64,000 bases of DNA, from NCBI GenBank assembly GCA_963720775.1, contig CAVRGR010000004.1, positions 1 to 64,000 on the forward strand, read 5' to 3'. Shown piece by piece: positions 27,134 through 35,138 of this stretch; position 1 is the first letter of the stretch, and every line of letters begins with the position of its first letter. Below the pieces are notes generated by a model. That model saw only the letters and a program-made list of their open reading frames with translations, ran no database searches and was not told the origin of the DNA. The translations under genes were made by a program, and so were the position numbers. The DNA comes from JAENVT01 sp963720775 (GTDB lineage: Bacteria; Actinomycetota; Acidimicrobiia; Acidimicrobiales; Ilumatobacteraceae).

Positions 27134-27180
27134 CCTCGACCTCGTCGAGGAGGTGGGCGGCGCCATCGGCGCCGCCCACC
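27134..27180 (+). terminator. Two consecutive stem-loops after the binding-protein gene
   Basis: The first hairpin has a 7-bp stem (27134-27140 with 27144-27150). The second is a perfect 13-bp GC-rich stem (27152-27164 with 27168-27180) and a 3-base loop, followed by TTCGCTTC rather than a strong T run. They lie between the binding-protein gene and the ASPIC-protein gene of the same direction. They may partly stop transcription or protect the upstream message so that binding protein is made in excess. Confidence 0.7.
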
Positions 27181-27202
27181 TTCGCTTCACGCGTCGTACT
27201 GT

Positions 27203-29173
27203 GTGACCACGGCTCCGGCGCGCATCCGCTTCATGACAGTGTCGGCCGTTTCGTTGATCGGCGTGCTGCTCGCCGGAGGGAGTTGCAGTTCGACGACCCA
27301 CAACGAGCAGAACGCGCCGATCACCGTGACGCTCCGTCCCAAGTCGACGGCCACAATCGCCGAGGGTGCCGCCTTCCCACTGTCGATCGTCGTTCGCAAC
27401 GACGCGCCGAACAGCAAGTCGGTGTCCGTCGCCCTCACACTCACGTCGCCCGATGGCAAGCAGGTTCCGTTCTACACGACGACGGTGTTCGCCTACGCCG
27501 GCAAGGAGTCGACCGAGGATGTGTCGACAACCCCGGCGCAATGGTTCGCGGCCACCGGTCGGTTCACGATCACGGCAGCGAGCGCGTCGGTCGCTGCTCC
27601 GGCCCAGTTGGCGTTCGACGTCGTTCCCCCCACGGTCGCCATTCCAGTGTTCTCCGACGTATCGCAGCAGGCCGGCGTGTCGACCTCGATACCACCGGCG
27701 AGCTGCGGGCAGTTCGCCAACGGCGCCGCTTGGGGAGATGTCGACGGTGACGGCGACCCCGACCTGCTCGTCACGAGATTGGGCGACCCGGTCCAACTGT
27801 TCATCAACGACGGCAAGGGTCACTTCGATGAACGAGCCGCGCAACTCGGGCTCGACGTGTCGGATGCGAACGGGGCCGCGTTCGCCGACTACGACAACGA
27901 CGGCGACGCCGACGTGCTGATAGTGCGCGACGGCACCGACTTGTTGTTCGCCAACGACGGAACGGGTCACTTCACCGATGTTTCCAAAAAGGCCGGTATC
28001 GGCGACGACAATGCTCGTGGAATGAGTGCGGCTTGGGGCGACTTCGACGGCGACGGTTATCTCGATGTCTACGTGTCGAACTACATGAAGTGCACGGGCG
28101 ACTGGAAGACAGCCGGTGAGATCGTGTCACAAGTCTCGTACTACGACGACACCCTGTACCACAACAACGGTGATGGCACGTTCTCCGATGTCACCAAACT
28201 GCTCGAACACGATCCGACAACGCGTGACGACGGCTCCACGAACGGCGCCGGGTTCGCGGCGGCGTGGATCGACTACAACGGCGATCACCGGCCGGATCTG
28301 TACCTCGCCAACGACTTCGTCGGGCCATCGCCCGACTCCAACCGCCTGTGGCGCAACGACGGTCCGTCACCGGAGGGCTGGAAGTTCACCGACGTGTCCC
28401 TCGACTCTGGCACCGCGTTGTTCATGAACACGATGGGCATCGGTGTGGCTGACGTCGATCGCGACGGAGATCTGGACATGGCACTCTCCAACATCGCCGG
28501 CAACAAGCTCATGCGCAACGATGGCAAGGGTGTGTTCGCCGAAGACGCGCAATCCGGCATCGAGCGCCCGACGCAGACCGCTGATGTCTCGTCGGTCACC
28601 TGGGGCAGCGGCTTCTACGACTTCAACCTCGACGGATGGGAGGACCTCTACATGGGTGCTGGGAACTTCCAGCGGGCGCCCGGCACGCCGGTCGGCGTGC
28701 AACCGAACGAGTTGTTCCTCAACGACGGCACGGGTCACACGTTTCTTGACGTCAGCTCCGCCACGGGTGCGGCCGACACGGGTGACACGAAGGGCGTCGC
28801 CTTCGCCGACTACGACATGGACGGTGACATCGACATGTTCGTCATCGACCAAGGCGGTACGACCCATCTGTTCCAGAACAACACGCCCAGGGGAACGAAC
28901 CACTGGCTCGAAGTTCGTGCCGCCGGCACGTCGTCCGATCGTGATGGCTGCGGTGCCACTGTCGAAGTCGTTGGACTCGGGCCAGAGATGCAGCGCACCA
29001 TCTCGTGCGGCTCAGGAACCACCGGCTCGGAAAACCAGCCGATTGCCCATTTCGGGCTCGGTTCGTCCACTGGCAAGATCAAGGTTTCGGTGCGCTGGCC
29101 GACCGGTCGCACCCGGACGATCGACGACGTTGCAGTCGATCAGCTACTCACAGTCGAGGAACCCCCGCAATGA
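27203..29173 (+). CDS. Secreted FG-GAP/VCBS-repeat protein with ASPIC/UnbV domain (CRTAC1-like)
   Basis: The protein has 656 residues. A lipoprotein-like signal ends at GGSC. After a strand-rich N-terminal domain come at least seven calcium-binding-like FG-GAP loops (DVDGDGDPDLLV, DYDNDGDADVLIV, DFDGDGYLDVYVS, DYNGDHRPDLYL, DVDRDGDLDMALS, DFNLDGWEDLYMG, DYDMDGDIDMFV), which should form a beta-propeller. The last 100 residues match the ASPIC/UnbV domain (NHWLEVRAAG, HFGLGSSTGKIKVSVRWPTG). UnbV proteins occur in enediyne clusters, but no enediyne polyketide synthase is here. The gene lies between the binding-protein and ATPase genes and overlaps the latter by 4 nt. It may bind substrate or metal at the surface. 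GTG 27203 keeps a basic n-region; ATG 27233 is an alternative. Confidence 0.82.
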   Translation: MTTAPARIRFMTVSAVSLIGVLLAGGSCSSTTHNEQNAPITVTLRPKSTATIAEGAAFPLSIVVRNDAPNSKSVSVALTLTSPDGKQVPFYTTTVFAYAGKESTEDVSTTPAQWFAATGRFTITAASASVAAPAQLAFDVVPPTVAIPVFSDVSQQAGVSTSIPPASCGQFANGAAWGDVDGDGDPDLLVTRLGDPVQLFINDGKGHFDERAAQLGLDVSDANGAAFADYDNDGDADVLIVRDGTDLLFANDGTGHFTDVSKKAGIGDDNARGMSAAWGDFDGDGYLDVYVSNYMKCTGDWKTAGEIVSQVSYYDDTLYHNNGDGTFSDVTKLLEHDPTTRDDGSTNGAGFAAAWIDYNGDHRPDLYLANDFVGPSPDSNRLWRNDGPSPEGWKFTDVSLDSGTALFMNTMGIGVADVDRDGDLDMALSNIAGNKLMRNDGKGVFAEDAQSGIERPTQTADVSSVTWGSGFYDFNLDGWEDLYMGAGNFQRAPGTPVGVQPNELFLNDGTGHTFLDVSSATGAADTGDTKGVAFADYDMDGDIDMFVIDQGGTTHLFQNNTPRGTNHWLEVRAAGTSSDRDGCGATVEVVGLGPEMQRTISCGSGTTGSENQPIAHFGLGSSTGKIKVSVRWPTGRTRTIDDVAVDQLLTVEEPPQ

Positions 29174-30723
29174 GCATCGACAACACCGAACGAACGAATC
29201 AGCCGGTCCCCGAACCGTCGCCGGATTCGATCGTCTTGTCCGTGCGGGGAGTGTCGAAGCGCTACGGACCGGTGAAGGCCAACGACAACATCAGCATCGA
29301 CTTCCGCGCCGGTGAGATCCACGCCTTGCTGGGCGAGAACGGCTCCGGGAAGTCCACGTTGTTGGGCATCGCCAGTGGCGCGGTTCAACCCGACGAGGGT
29401 GAAGTGGTGATCGACGGACACCTCTTGACGGCCGCGTCGCCGAAGGAGGCAACTCGCCTCGGGCTGGGAATGGCGTACCAGACGATGACCGAGGTGGCCG
29501 GTCTCACCGTCGCCGAGAACCTGTTTCTGGCCACCCCTTCAGATCGCCGCCCGCCGTACGGACAGATGGAGGAATGGGCGACCCAGAAATTGCGCGAGTA
29601 CCACCTCGACATCCGCGCCGTGGCTCGGACCGAGGGCCTGTCGCTCGCCCAACGACAGATGCTCGAAGTGGTCCAGGCGTTGCTGTCACATCCGAAGGTT
29701 CTCCTCCTCGACGAGCCGACAACGGCACTCGGCCACGCCGAGGTCGACCGGTTGCACGAGCTCATCCGCACGCTGGCGACCGATGGGGTGGGCGTCGTGT
29801 ACGTCAGCCACCGGCTGCCCGAGGTGCTCGAGGTGGCGGCGCGGATCACAGTGCTGCGCGACGGCGTGAGCCAAGGCACGTTCGATGCTTCGGCGATCAC
29901 CGAGGCCGACGTCGTCACGCTGATGGTCGGCCGGCCGATGGACGCGCTGTTCCCCGAGTCGAACGCCGAAGAGCATCCCGAAGTGGCATTGTCGGTCAGC
30001 CAACTCAGTGGCCGGCGATTCGGTCCGGTCGATCTCACGGTGCGTCACGGTGAGATCGTCGGCATCGCCGGTGCCGAGGGCAACGGTCAGGTGCAGTTCC
30101 TGCGCGCGCTCGCCGGCGTCGAGCCTTCCAACGGATCCGTCGTGTGTGCCGGCAGACGAGTCCACCTCGGCAGCCCCCCGGGCCCGTTGCGCGCCGGCAT
30201 CGTGCTGCTCAGCGCCGACCGAAAGGCCGAGTCGATCTTCACTGCGCTCGGCGTGCGCGCCAACGCAACGCTCGTGGTCCTCAAGCGCTTCTCACGCCTC
30301 GGCTTCGTGAGCCGGCGCCGGGAGAAGCAACCGGTGGTCGCGATGGTCGAGCGGCTTCGGTTGAAGTCGTCATCGATCGAGCAGCCTGCGCAGTACCTGT
30401 CAGGCGGCAACCAGCAAAAGGTCGCCTTGTTGCGTCCATTCCTGAGTGGCGAGCTCAACGTGATCCTCGCTGATGAGCCAACCCAGGGCGTCGATGTCGG
30501 CGCCCGTCTCGACATCTACGAAGCGCTGCGCGCCAAGGCCGACGAAGGCACCGCCGTCATCGTCAAGTCGAGCGATCCCATCGAGCTCTCGGGGTTGTGC
30601 GACCGAGTCGTCGTGGTGTCACGCGGGCGGATCGTCGACGAGATCCCGAAAGCCGACCTCAGCGAACGGCGGATCATCGCCGCAATCATCGGCCAAGCAT
30701 CAACGAATCGGAGTGAGCGGTGA
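29170..30723 (+). CDS. Ribose-type ABC transporter ATPase (RbsA/MglA-like, two domains)
   Basis: The protein has 517 residues, a fused pair of nucleotide-binding domains. Domain 1 has Walker A GENGSGKST, the signature-like LSLAQRQMLEVV and Walker B VLLLDEPTTALG. Domain 2 has a degenerate Walker A (GAEGNGQVQF, no GKST), intact LSGGNQQKVALLRPF and VILADEPTQGVDVG. The asymmetry is normal for sugar importers of this class. ATG 29170 overlaps the ASPIC gene stop by 4 nt and the end overlaps the next permease start by 4 nt, so three genes are translationally coupled. It drives uptake with the two permeases. Confidence 0.92.
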   Translation: MSIDNTERTNQPVPEPSPDSIVLSVRGVSKRYGPVKANDNISIDFRAGEIHALLGENGSGKSTLLGIASGAVQPDEGEVVIDGHLLTAASPKEATRLGLGMAYQTMTEVAGLTVAENLFLATPSDRRPPYGQMEEWATQKLREYHLDIRAVARTEGLSLAQRQMLEVVQALLSHPKVLLLDEPTTALGHAEVDRLHELIRTLATDGVGVVYVSHRLPEVLEVAARITVLRDGVSQGTFDASAITEADVVTLMVGRPMDALFPESNAEEHPEVALSVSQLSGRRFGPVDLTVRHGEIVGIAGAEGNGQVQFLRALAGVEPSNGSVVCAGRRVHLGSPPGPLRAGIVLLSADRKAESIFTALGVRANATLVVLKRFSRLGFVSRRREKQPVVAMVERLRLKSSSIEQPAQYLSGGNQQKVALLRPFLSGELNVILADEPTQGVDVGARLDIYEALRAKADEGTAVIVKSSDPIELSGLCDRVVVVSRGRIVDEIPKADLSERRIIAAIIGQASTNRSER

Positions 30724-31754
30724 ACACAAGCAGTCGACGCGAACGTTTGCATCTCAGTCGATGGGCGCCCATCGCGGCGATGATCATGCTGATCATCGTC
30801 CTGGGCGCATACACCAACAGCCGCAACCCGGCTTTCCTGTCGAGCTTCACGTTGAACAACCTGTTGGTGGCGACGATGCCGTTGGCACTGGCCGCCATGG
30901 GGCAGACGAGCGCACTGATGGTGCGAGCCTTCGACGTTTCGGTAGGGGCACTGACCACGTTGTGTCTGGTCGTCGCATCGTTCGTGCTCACACCTGATAG
31001 CGGATGGGGAAAGCTGATCCTCGGCATGCTCGTCGTGCTCGTCGTGGCGATGGCCGTTGCGTGCGTCAACGTCGCCCTGATTCGCATTCTGAAGCTGTCG
31101 TCGATCATCGCCACGCTCGCCACGTACAGCATTCTCTACGGCATCTCGCTCAGGCTCCGCCACCAGCCCGGTGGTCACATCAGCGACCGCTTCACGAGTG
31201 GTTTGCTCACCAAGATCGGGTTTGTGCCCGTCGCCTTCATCCTCATCCTCGTCGTCGCCCTGTCCGGTGACTTCTGGCTGTATCGGTCGGCAGGCGGACT
31301 GGCCGCACGGGCCACGGGTCTCGACGAGGAATCCGCCAAGCGACGCGGCGTGCGCGTCGGTTTCCTGTTCGTCAGGGCTTTCTTCATCGTTGCCTTCGCC
31401 GCTGCGGTCAGCTCGTACTTCATGGCCACCAACGCCCAGATCGGTGACCCCAACTACGGCATTCCCTACACGCTCACCAGCATCTCTGCCGCTGTGCTCG
31501 GCGGCGCCAGCCTGCTCGGTGGCCGCGGCAGCTTCCTCGGCGCTGTCGTCGGTGCCCTGTTCGTCAACATGATCACCACCGTGCTGCCGTTCCTCGGATG
31601 GAGCAACGCGCAGGGGCAGATCGCCATTGGGATGCTCACGCTGCTGGCCCTGAGCTTCTACCAGGCGCCAGAGTTGGCCAGCCGGATTCGCACCGGGATC
31701 GCCAACTTCAGGCTGGCGCACTCCTCCACCACGACGGCCGTCGACCCGGCGTAG
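30720..31754 (+). CDS. Ribose-type ABC transporter permease, second of two
   Basis: The protein has 344 residues and about nine to ten transmembrane helices of the BPD_transp_2 family (MGQTSALMVRAFDVSVGALT, SSIIATLATYSILYGISL, coupling region GLAARATGLDEESAKRRGV, ending AAVLGGASLLGGRGSFLGAV). It differs from the permease at 24638, so the channel is probably a heterodimer. The GTG start overlaps the ATPase stop by 4 nt. A SnoaL-like gene follows after 4 nt. Confidence 0.9.
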   Translation: MNTSSRRERLHLSRWAPIAAMIMLIIVLGAYTNSRNPAFLSSFTLNNLLVATMPLALAAMGQTSALMVRAFDVSVGALTTLCLVVASFVLTPDSGWGKLILGMLVVLVVAMAVACVNVALIRILKLSSIIATLATYSILYGISLRLRHQPGGHISDRFTSGLLTKIGFVPVAFILILVVALSGDFWLYRSAGGLAARATGLDEESAKRRGVRVGFLFVRAFFIVAFAAAVSSYFMATNAQIGDPNYGIPYTLTSISAAVLGGASLLGGRGSFLGAVVGALFVNMITTVLPFLGWSNAQGQIAIGMLTLLALSFYQAPELASRIRTGIANFRLAHSSTTTAVDPA

Positions 31755-31758
31755 CTGC

Positions 31759-32232
31759 GTGGCGATGGACCCGCTGCATCGACTGGTCGCCCATCACGAG
31801 ATCGGCAACGTGATCGGCCGCTACTGCATGCTGTTCGACGATCAAGACTGGGACAGCCTTGCCGAGTTGTGGACCGACGACGCAGCGTTCATCGTCGAAG
31901 GCAAGTCGTTCGACGGTCGCGATGTTCTTCTCGACTTCCTGCGCAACTGTCTGCCGCCGGGCTTTCAGAGCAAGCACATGATCGCCCCGCCGGTCATCGA
32001 CCTGGCCGACGACGGGCTCAGCGCCAGGGCTCGCACCGACGTGGTGTGGATCTCGGGCAACTTCGAGAACACCATCGTCGCCCGATATCACGACGACCTC
32101 GTCCAACGAGACGGCCGGTGGCTCATCCGAAAGCGGCTGGAAGTTCCGATGCAGTACACGCCCGGCCCACCCCCGATGTCGGACACGGCGACGGGTGTGA
32201 GTGGCGCGACGATGCGCGGCGCGGCGAGCTAG
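31759..32232 (+). CDS. SnoaL-like (NTF2-fold) protein
   Basis: The protein has 157 residues. It begins with the family pattern HHEIGNVIGRYCMLFDDQDWDSLAELWTDDAAF and ends with HDDLVQRDGRWLIRKRLEV, typical of SnoaL_4 proteins that act as isomerases, hydratases or binding proteins in ring degradation. It is the last gene of the ABC operon, 4 nt behind the permease, which suggests that the imported compound is its substrate or a precursor. Its TAG stop and that of the convergent EthD gene share the sequence CTAG. Confidence 0.8.
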   Translation: MAMDPLHRLVAHHEIGNVIGRYCMLFDDQDWDSLAELWTDDAAFIVEGKSFDGRDVLLDFLRNCLPPGFQSKHMIAPPVIDLADDGLSARARTDVVWISGNFENTIVARYHDDLVQRDGRWLIRKRLEVPMQYTPGPPPMSDTATGVSGATMRGAAS

Positions 32233-32615
32233 TCGGTAGGAGCCAGCGCGCTCGTGTACGGACGGCGGTCGGGAGCCGCGTCCCAACGCATCACGTGCTC
32301 ATTGACGAAGCCGCCCATCAGCGTCGTCATGTCGAGACCGTTGGGGCCGTCGTCTTCCAACGCCTTCCACTCCGGGCTCGCCATGGTGCGTTCGTAGGCA
32401 TCGCGGTCTTCCCACCACACCTCGACACAACCGTCGAACCCCATGCCGGCGCCTGCATGGTCGGGATCGATCGCCGATACGAAGTGATTCTGGACGTACC
32501 GCTTCATGCCGAGGTTCTTCAACGCGACCTCGCCGTGTTCGTTGAGCCACCAGCGACGAACCTCTGCCTTGTCCTTGTCGGCGCGGAACTTGAACAGGAA
32601 TATGACCTTGAGCAT
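32229..32615 (-). CDS. EthD-domain protein
   Basis: The protein has 128 residues and one EthD domain: MLKVIFLFKFRADKDKAEV, RRWWLNEHGEVALKNLG, MKRYVQNHFVSAI and VWWEDRDAYERTMASPEW. It resembles the EthD protein at 16127 in the RYVQ and SPEW positions. ATG 32615 is preferred over TTG 32618; AGGAAGG lies about 5 nt upstream. It sits behind the SMP-30 gene and is probably co-transcribed from the operator at 33599. Confidence 0.78.
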   Translation of the reverse strand: MLKVIFLFKFRADKDKAEVRRWWLNEHGEVALKNLGMKRYVQNHFVSAIDPDHAGAGMGFDGCVEVWWEDRDAYERTMASPEWKALEDDGPNGLDMTTLMGGFVNEHVMRWDAAPDRRPYTSALAPTD

Positions 32616-32661
32616 CAATGCCTTCCTCTCGTTGTGACTTGAGATCGGATCGCTGCCGACG

Positions 32662-33577
32662 TCACGGCAGCGGAGCAGAGGCGACCTTGGTGGGCATCGA
32701 GTGCACCGTGGTCGTCGTCGTCAGGAACAGGGTGCGTAGATCGGAGCCGCCGAACACCACGCTGCCGCAGATCTCTGGAGTGCGAATTGCCCCGATCCGC
32801 GCGCCGGTCGGGATCGAGCACCCAGACTCCCCCAGGCCCCGACGTCCAGATGTTGCCGTGCTCGTCGCACTCCATGCCGTCGAGGTTGCCCTCGCCCATG
32901 GTTCCGCCGCCGATCTTGTCTCGGAACATCCGACGATTGCTGAGGCTTCCGTCGGCTGCGACGTCGTAGACCTTGATCTCGGCGCGCGGCGAATCGTTGA
33001 TGTAGAGCAGCTTCTCGTCGGGCGAGAAGCACAATCCGTTGGGTTGTTCGAACTCGTCAGCGGCGACGACGAGCTCGACGGCTCCACCGCCCGGGGGAAC
33101 GCGGTACACGCCTTTGAAGTCGCGGACGAACTCGCGCTTGCAACCGATCCAATCGTTCCAGCGACCGTAGTCGGGATCGGTGAAGTAGATGCTGCCGTCG
33201 AGGGCGCGCACGACGACGTCGTTGGGGCTGTTGAGGTACATGCCCTCGTAGTGCCATGCCACGAGCTCGCGACGACCGTCGACGTGGATGCGAACGAGGC
33301 AGCTGGAGACCTGCTCGCACACCAGCAGGCTGCCATCGACGTCGTAGGCCATTCCATTGCCCTTGAACGTCGGCTCGGCGACGAGCTCCATTCCAGCACC
33401 TTCGCTCCAACGCCAGCGTGCGTCGCCGGGGATGTCGCTGAAGTACAGCGATTGGTCGCGCGGGTTCCACACCGGGCCCTCGGTGAACTGGTATCCGTCG
33501 CCCAGCCGCAACAACTCGGCGTTGGGATCGATCAACTCCTCGAACACCGGCGAGTCGACTTCAACGATCACTGCCAT
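32662..33577 (-). pseudogene. SMP-30/gluconolactonase-like protein, frameshifted near the 3' end
   Basis: The first 255 or so residues align throughout with the intact paralogue at 39412 (GYQFTEGPVW, LYFSDIPGDARWRWSE, EPTFKGNGMAYDV, YLNSPNDVVV, IYFTDPDYGRWNDW, EQPNGLCFSPDEKLLYINDSPRAE). At GGVWVLDP, close to the GGG at 32810-32812, one extra base shifts the frame. With it removed the sequence continues RIGAIRTPEICGSVVFGG to a stop at 32662, just as in the paralogue. Family members are calcium- or zinc-dependent lactonases with a six-bladed propeller. Without correction the gene encodes an altered tail running to 32615. Decay or sequence error. Confidence 0.8.
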
Positions 33578-33598
33578 CCCCTACCCCCAAGCTAGAGA

Positions 33599-33610
33599 AT
33601 CATATATGAT
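33599..33610 (-). promoter_or_regulatory. Palindrome ATCATATATGAT upstream of the SMP-30 gene
   Basis: This is an exact copy, 21 nt before the ATG of the SMP-30 gene. On the minus strand TATGAT would place the transcription start about 15 nt before the ATG, leaving room for only the GGGGGTAGGGG stretch as ribosome binding site. No gene lies close on the other side in the divergent direction. Confidence 0.75.
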
Positions 33611-33730
33611 CTTGAATCTACGGCTCGAGTCACCGATCTGTCAATGCGAGGTGTCACGCCGCCAGGCGTACGACGCGAAGTGGCGGACCTCGTTGTCCGA
33701 GGTCCGCCACTGGGTGTGCCGATCGACTGG

Positions 33731-34321
33731 TTACGGCGCTGCCGGCGGTGGGGCAAGTACGGTCGTCGGCTTCATCGCCGCACACTCCGCCGCCGTTCCT
33801 GGCCGTGCATCGACGGAATCGATCGCGATCGGCGGCAGCCCGGGCGGGACCTGCCCGGATTGTGTCGTCTCGCCGGCACCTCCAGCGGACGTGCCCGCCT
33901 CGGCATTCGTTCCGTCGGCGGAAGCAGTGACCACGAGCGTCGGTGCGCCGGCGGGTGGCGCACCATCCGGGAGCACCGCCGACCCCGTCGACACCATCAC
34001 GGCGCCGGCAATCGGCTTCCCGTCGGCATCGACGGGCCCGGTCCCGGTGATCACGTTGGTCGCCTGCCCGGAGACGACAGTCGGACTGCCGGCCTGATTG
34101 GGAATTCCGGTGCCGACCCCCACCGTTGGCAGGTCGATGTTGTCGTACACGCACTTGAAGGCGCCGTCCGAGTCGGAGGTCATGGAGATCACGGTGATCG
34201 TGCCCTTACCCGGTGTGGTGCTATCAGCCATCGCGTGCGACGTGGCAACTGCGCCGCCGCCGATCGCCGAGGTGGCCAGTGCAACCGCACCGACCGCCGT
34301 GAGTTTCTGTCGAGTTCGCAT
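33731..34321 (-). CDS. Small secreted protein of unknown function
   Basis: The protein has 196 residues with a clear signal peptide (MRTRQKLTAVGAVALATSAI, cleavage probably after SHAMA). The mature part is Ala/Gly/Pro/Thr-rich, with one Cys pair (C in FKCVYDN and C in AAECAAMKP) and no domain I recognise. It is divergent from the two-component system at 34479, with an inverted repeat between them, so it may be a target of that regulator. I find no homologous motif to support a function. Confidence 0.6.
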   Translation of the reverse strand: MRTRQKLTAVGAVALATSAIGGGAVATSHAMADSTTPGKGTITVISMTSDSDGAFKCVYDNIDLPTVGVGTGIPNQAGSPTVVSGQATNVITGTGPVDADGKPIAGAVMVSTGSAVLPDGAPPAGAPTLVVTASADGTNAEAGTSAGGAGETTQSGQVPPGLPPIAIDSVDARPGTAAECAAMKPTTVLAPPPAAP

Positions 34322-34341
34322 TCGGGATTCGCTTTCTGTCG

Positions 34342-34377
34342 GGCGCCACGGTGTGGACGCTGAAGACACCGTGCGCC
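34342..34377. repeat. Imperfect inverted repeat between secreted-protein gene and response-regulator gene
   Basis: GGCGCCACGGTGT (34342-34354) is matched by ACACCGTGCGCC (34366-34377) with one missing base and an 11-nt spacer. It lies in the 157-nt divergent intergenic region. It could be a regulator-binding site for the adjacent OmpR-type protein or a leader hairpin of the secreted-protein message. Confidence 0.45.
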
Positions 34378-34478
34378 ACCGCTGTCTGAACATAACCACT
34401 ACGACACTGAACATGGACTGAACGAGCAGGACCGAGCAGCCGCCCGACCCATACTCCGCGTCGCTACCGTGGTCGACC

Positions 34479-35138
34479 ATGCGGGTGCTGGTGATCGAAG
34501 ACGACGAGGCGATTCGCAGCGTGCTCGATCGTGGATTGCAAGCAGAGGGCTTCGACGTCGATCTCTGCGACGATGGACCAACCGGGATCTGGAAAGCGCT
34601 GGAGGGCGGCTATGCGGCGATCGTCCTCGACCTGCTCCTGCCCGGCCTCAGCGGATACCGGGTGTGCGAGAAGCTGCGCGCCGAGGGCATGACCACGCCT
34701 ATCCTCGTGCTCAGCGCCAAGTCCGGTGAGTACGACCAGATCGATCTGCTCGACTCGGGCGCCGACGACTTCCTGACCAAGCCGGCCAGCATCGCCCTCA
34801 TCTCGGCGCGCCTTCGAGCACTCATTCGCCGCGGCGCGACCATCTCCAGCAACCTGATCGCGCGCGGCGAGCTGCACTACGACCTGGCGGCGAGATCGTG
34901 CTTGGTCAGTGGCGTAGCGGTGGCACTCACCAACCGAGAGGACCAGCTGCTACGGCAGTTGTTGCTGGCCAACGGTGCTTGCGTGTCGCGACAGGAACTG
35001 CTCGACGACGTGTGGGGCACGTCATCTGGCACCGACGCCTCGATCGTGGACATCTACCTTCGCAAGCTGCGCGCCAAGCTCGACCCGGTCGAGGTGGAGA
35101 ACGTTCGCGGGCTCGGCTACCGGATCACCGACAGATGA
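34479..35138 (+). CDS. OmpR/PhoB-family response regulator
   Basis: The protein has 219 residues. The receiver domain has the acidic pair in VIEDDEA, the phospho-acceptor Asp in VLDLLLPGLSG (about residue 51) and the Lys in LTKPAS. The C-terminal OmpR-type winged helix ends with the usual VRGLGYRI. It overlaps the histidine kinase gene by 4 nt (ATGA). A TACCGT hexamer 8 nt before the ATG suggests a near-leaderless promoter. No palindrome of the catabolic type lies upstream, so it is probably an independent system embedded in the island. Confidence 0.93.
   Translation: MRVLVIEDDEAIRSVLDRGLQAEGFDVDLCDDGPTGIWKALEGGYAAIVLDLLLPGLSGYRVCEKLRAEGMTTPILVLSAKSGEYDQIDLLDSGADDFLTKPASIALISARLRALIRRGATISSNLIARGELHYDLAARSCLVSGVAVALTNREDQLLRQLLLANGACVSRQELLDDVWGTSSGTDASIVDIYLRKLRAKLDPVEVENVRGLGYRITDR

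Noticed and set aside
22892..31754. An enediyne biosynthesis cluster, because of the UnbU- and UnbV-like proteins
   Set aside because: No polyketide synthase, thioesterase or other enediyne gene is present; the neighbours are importer and catabolic genes.
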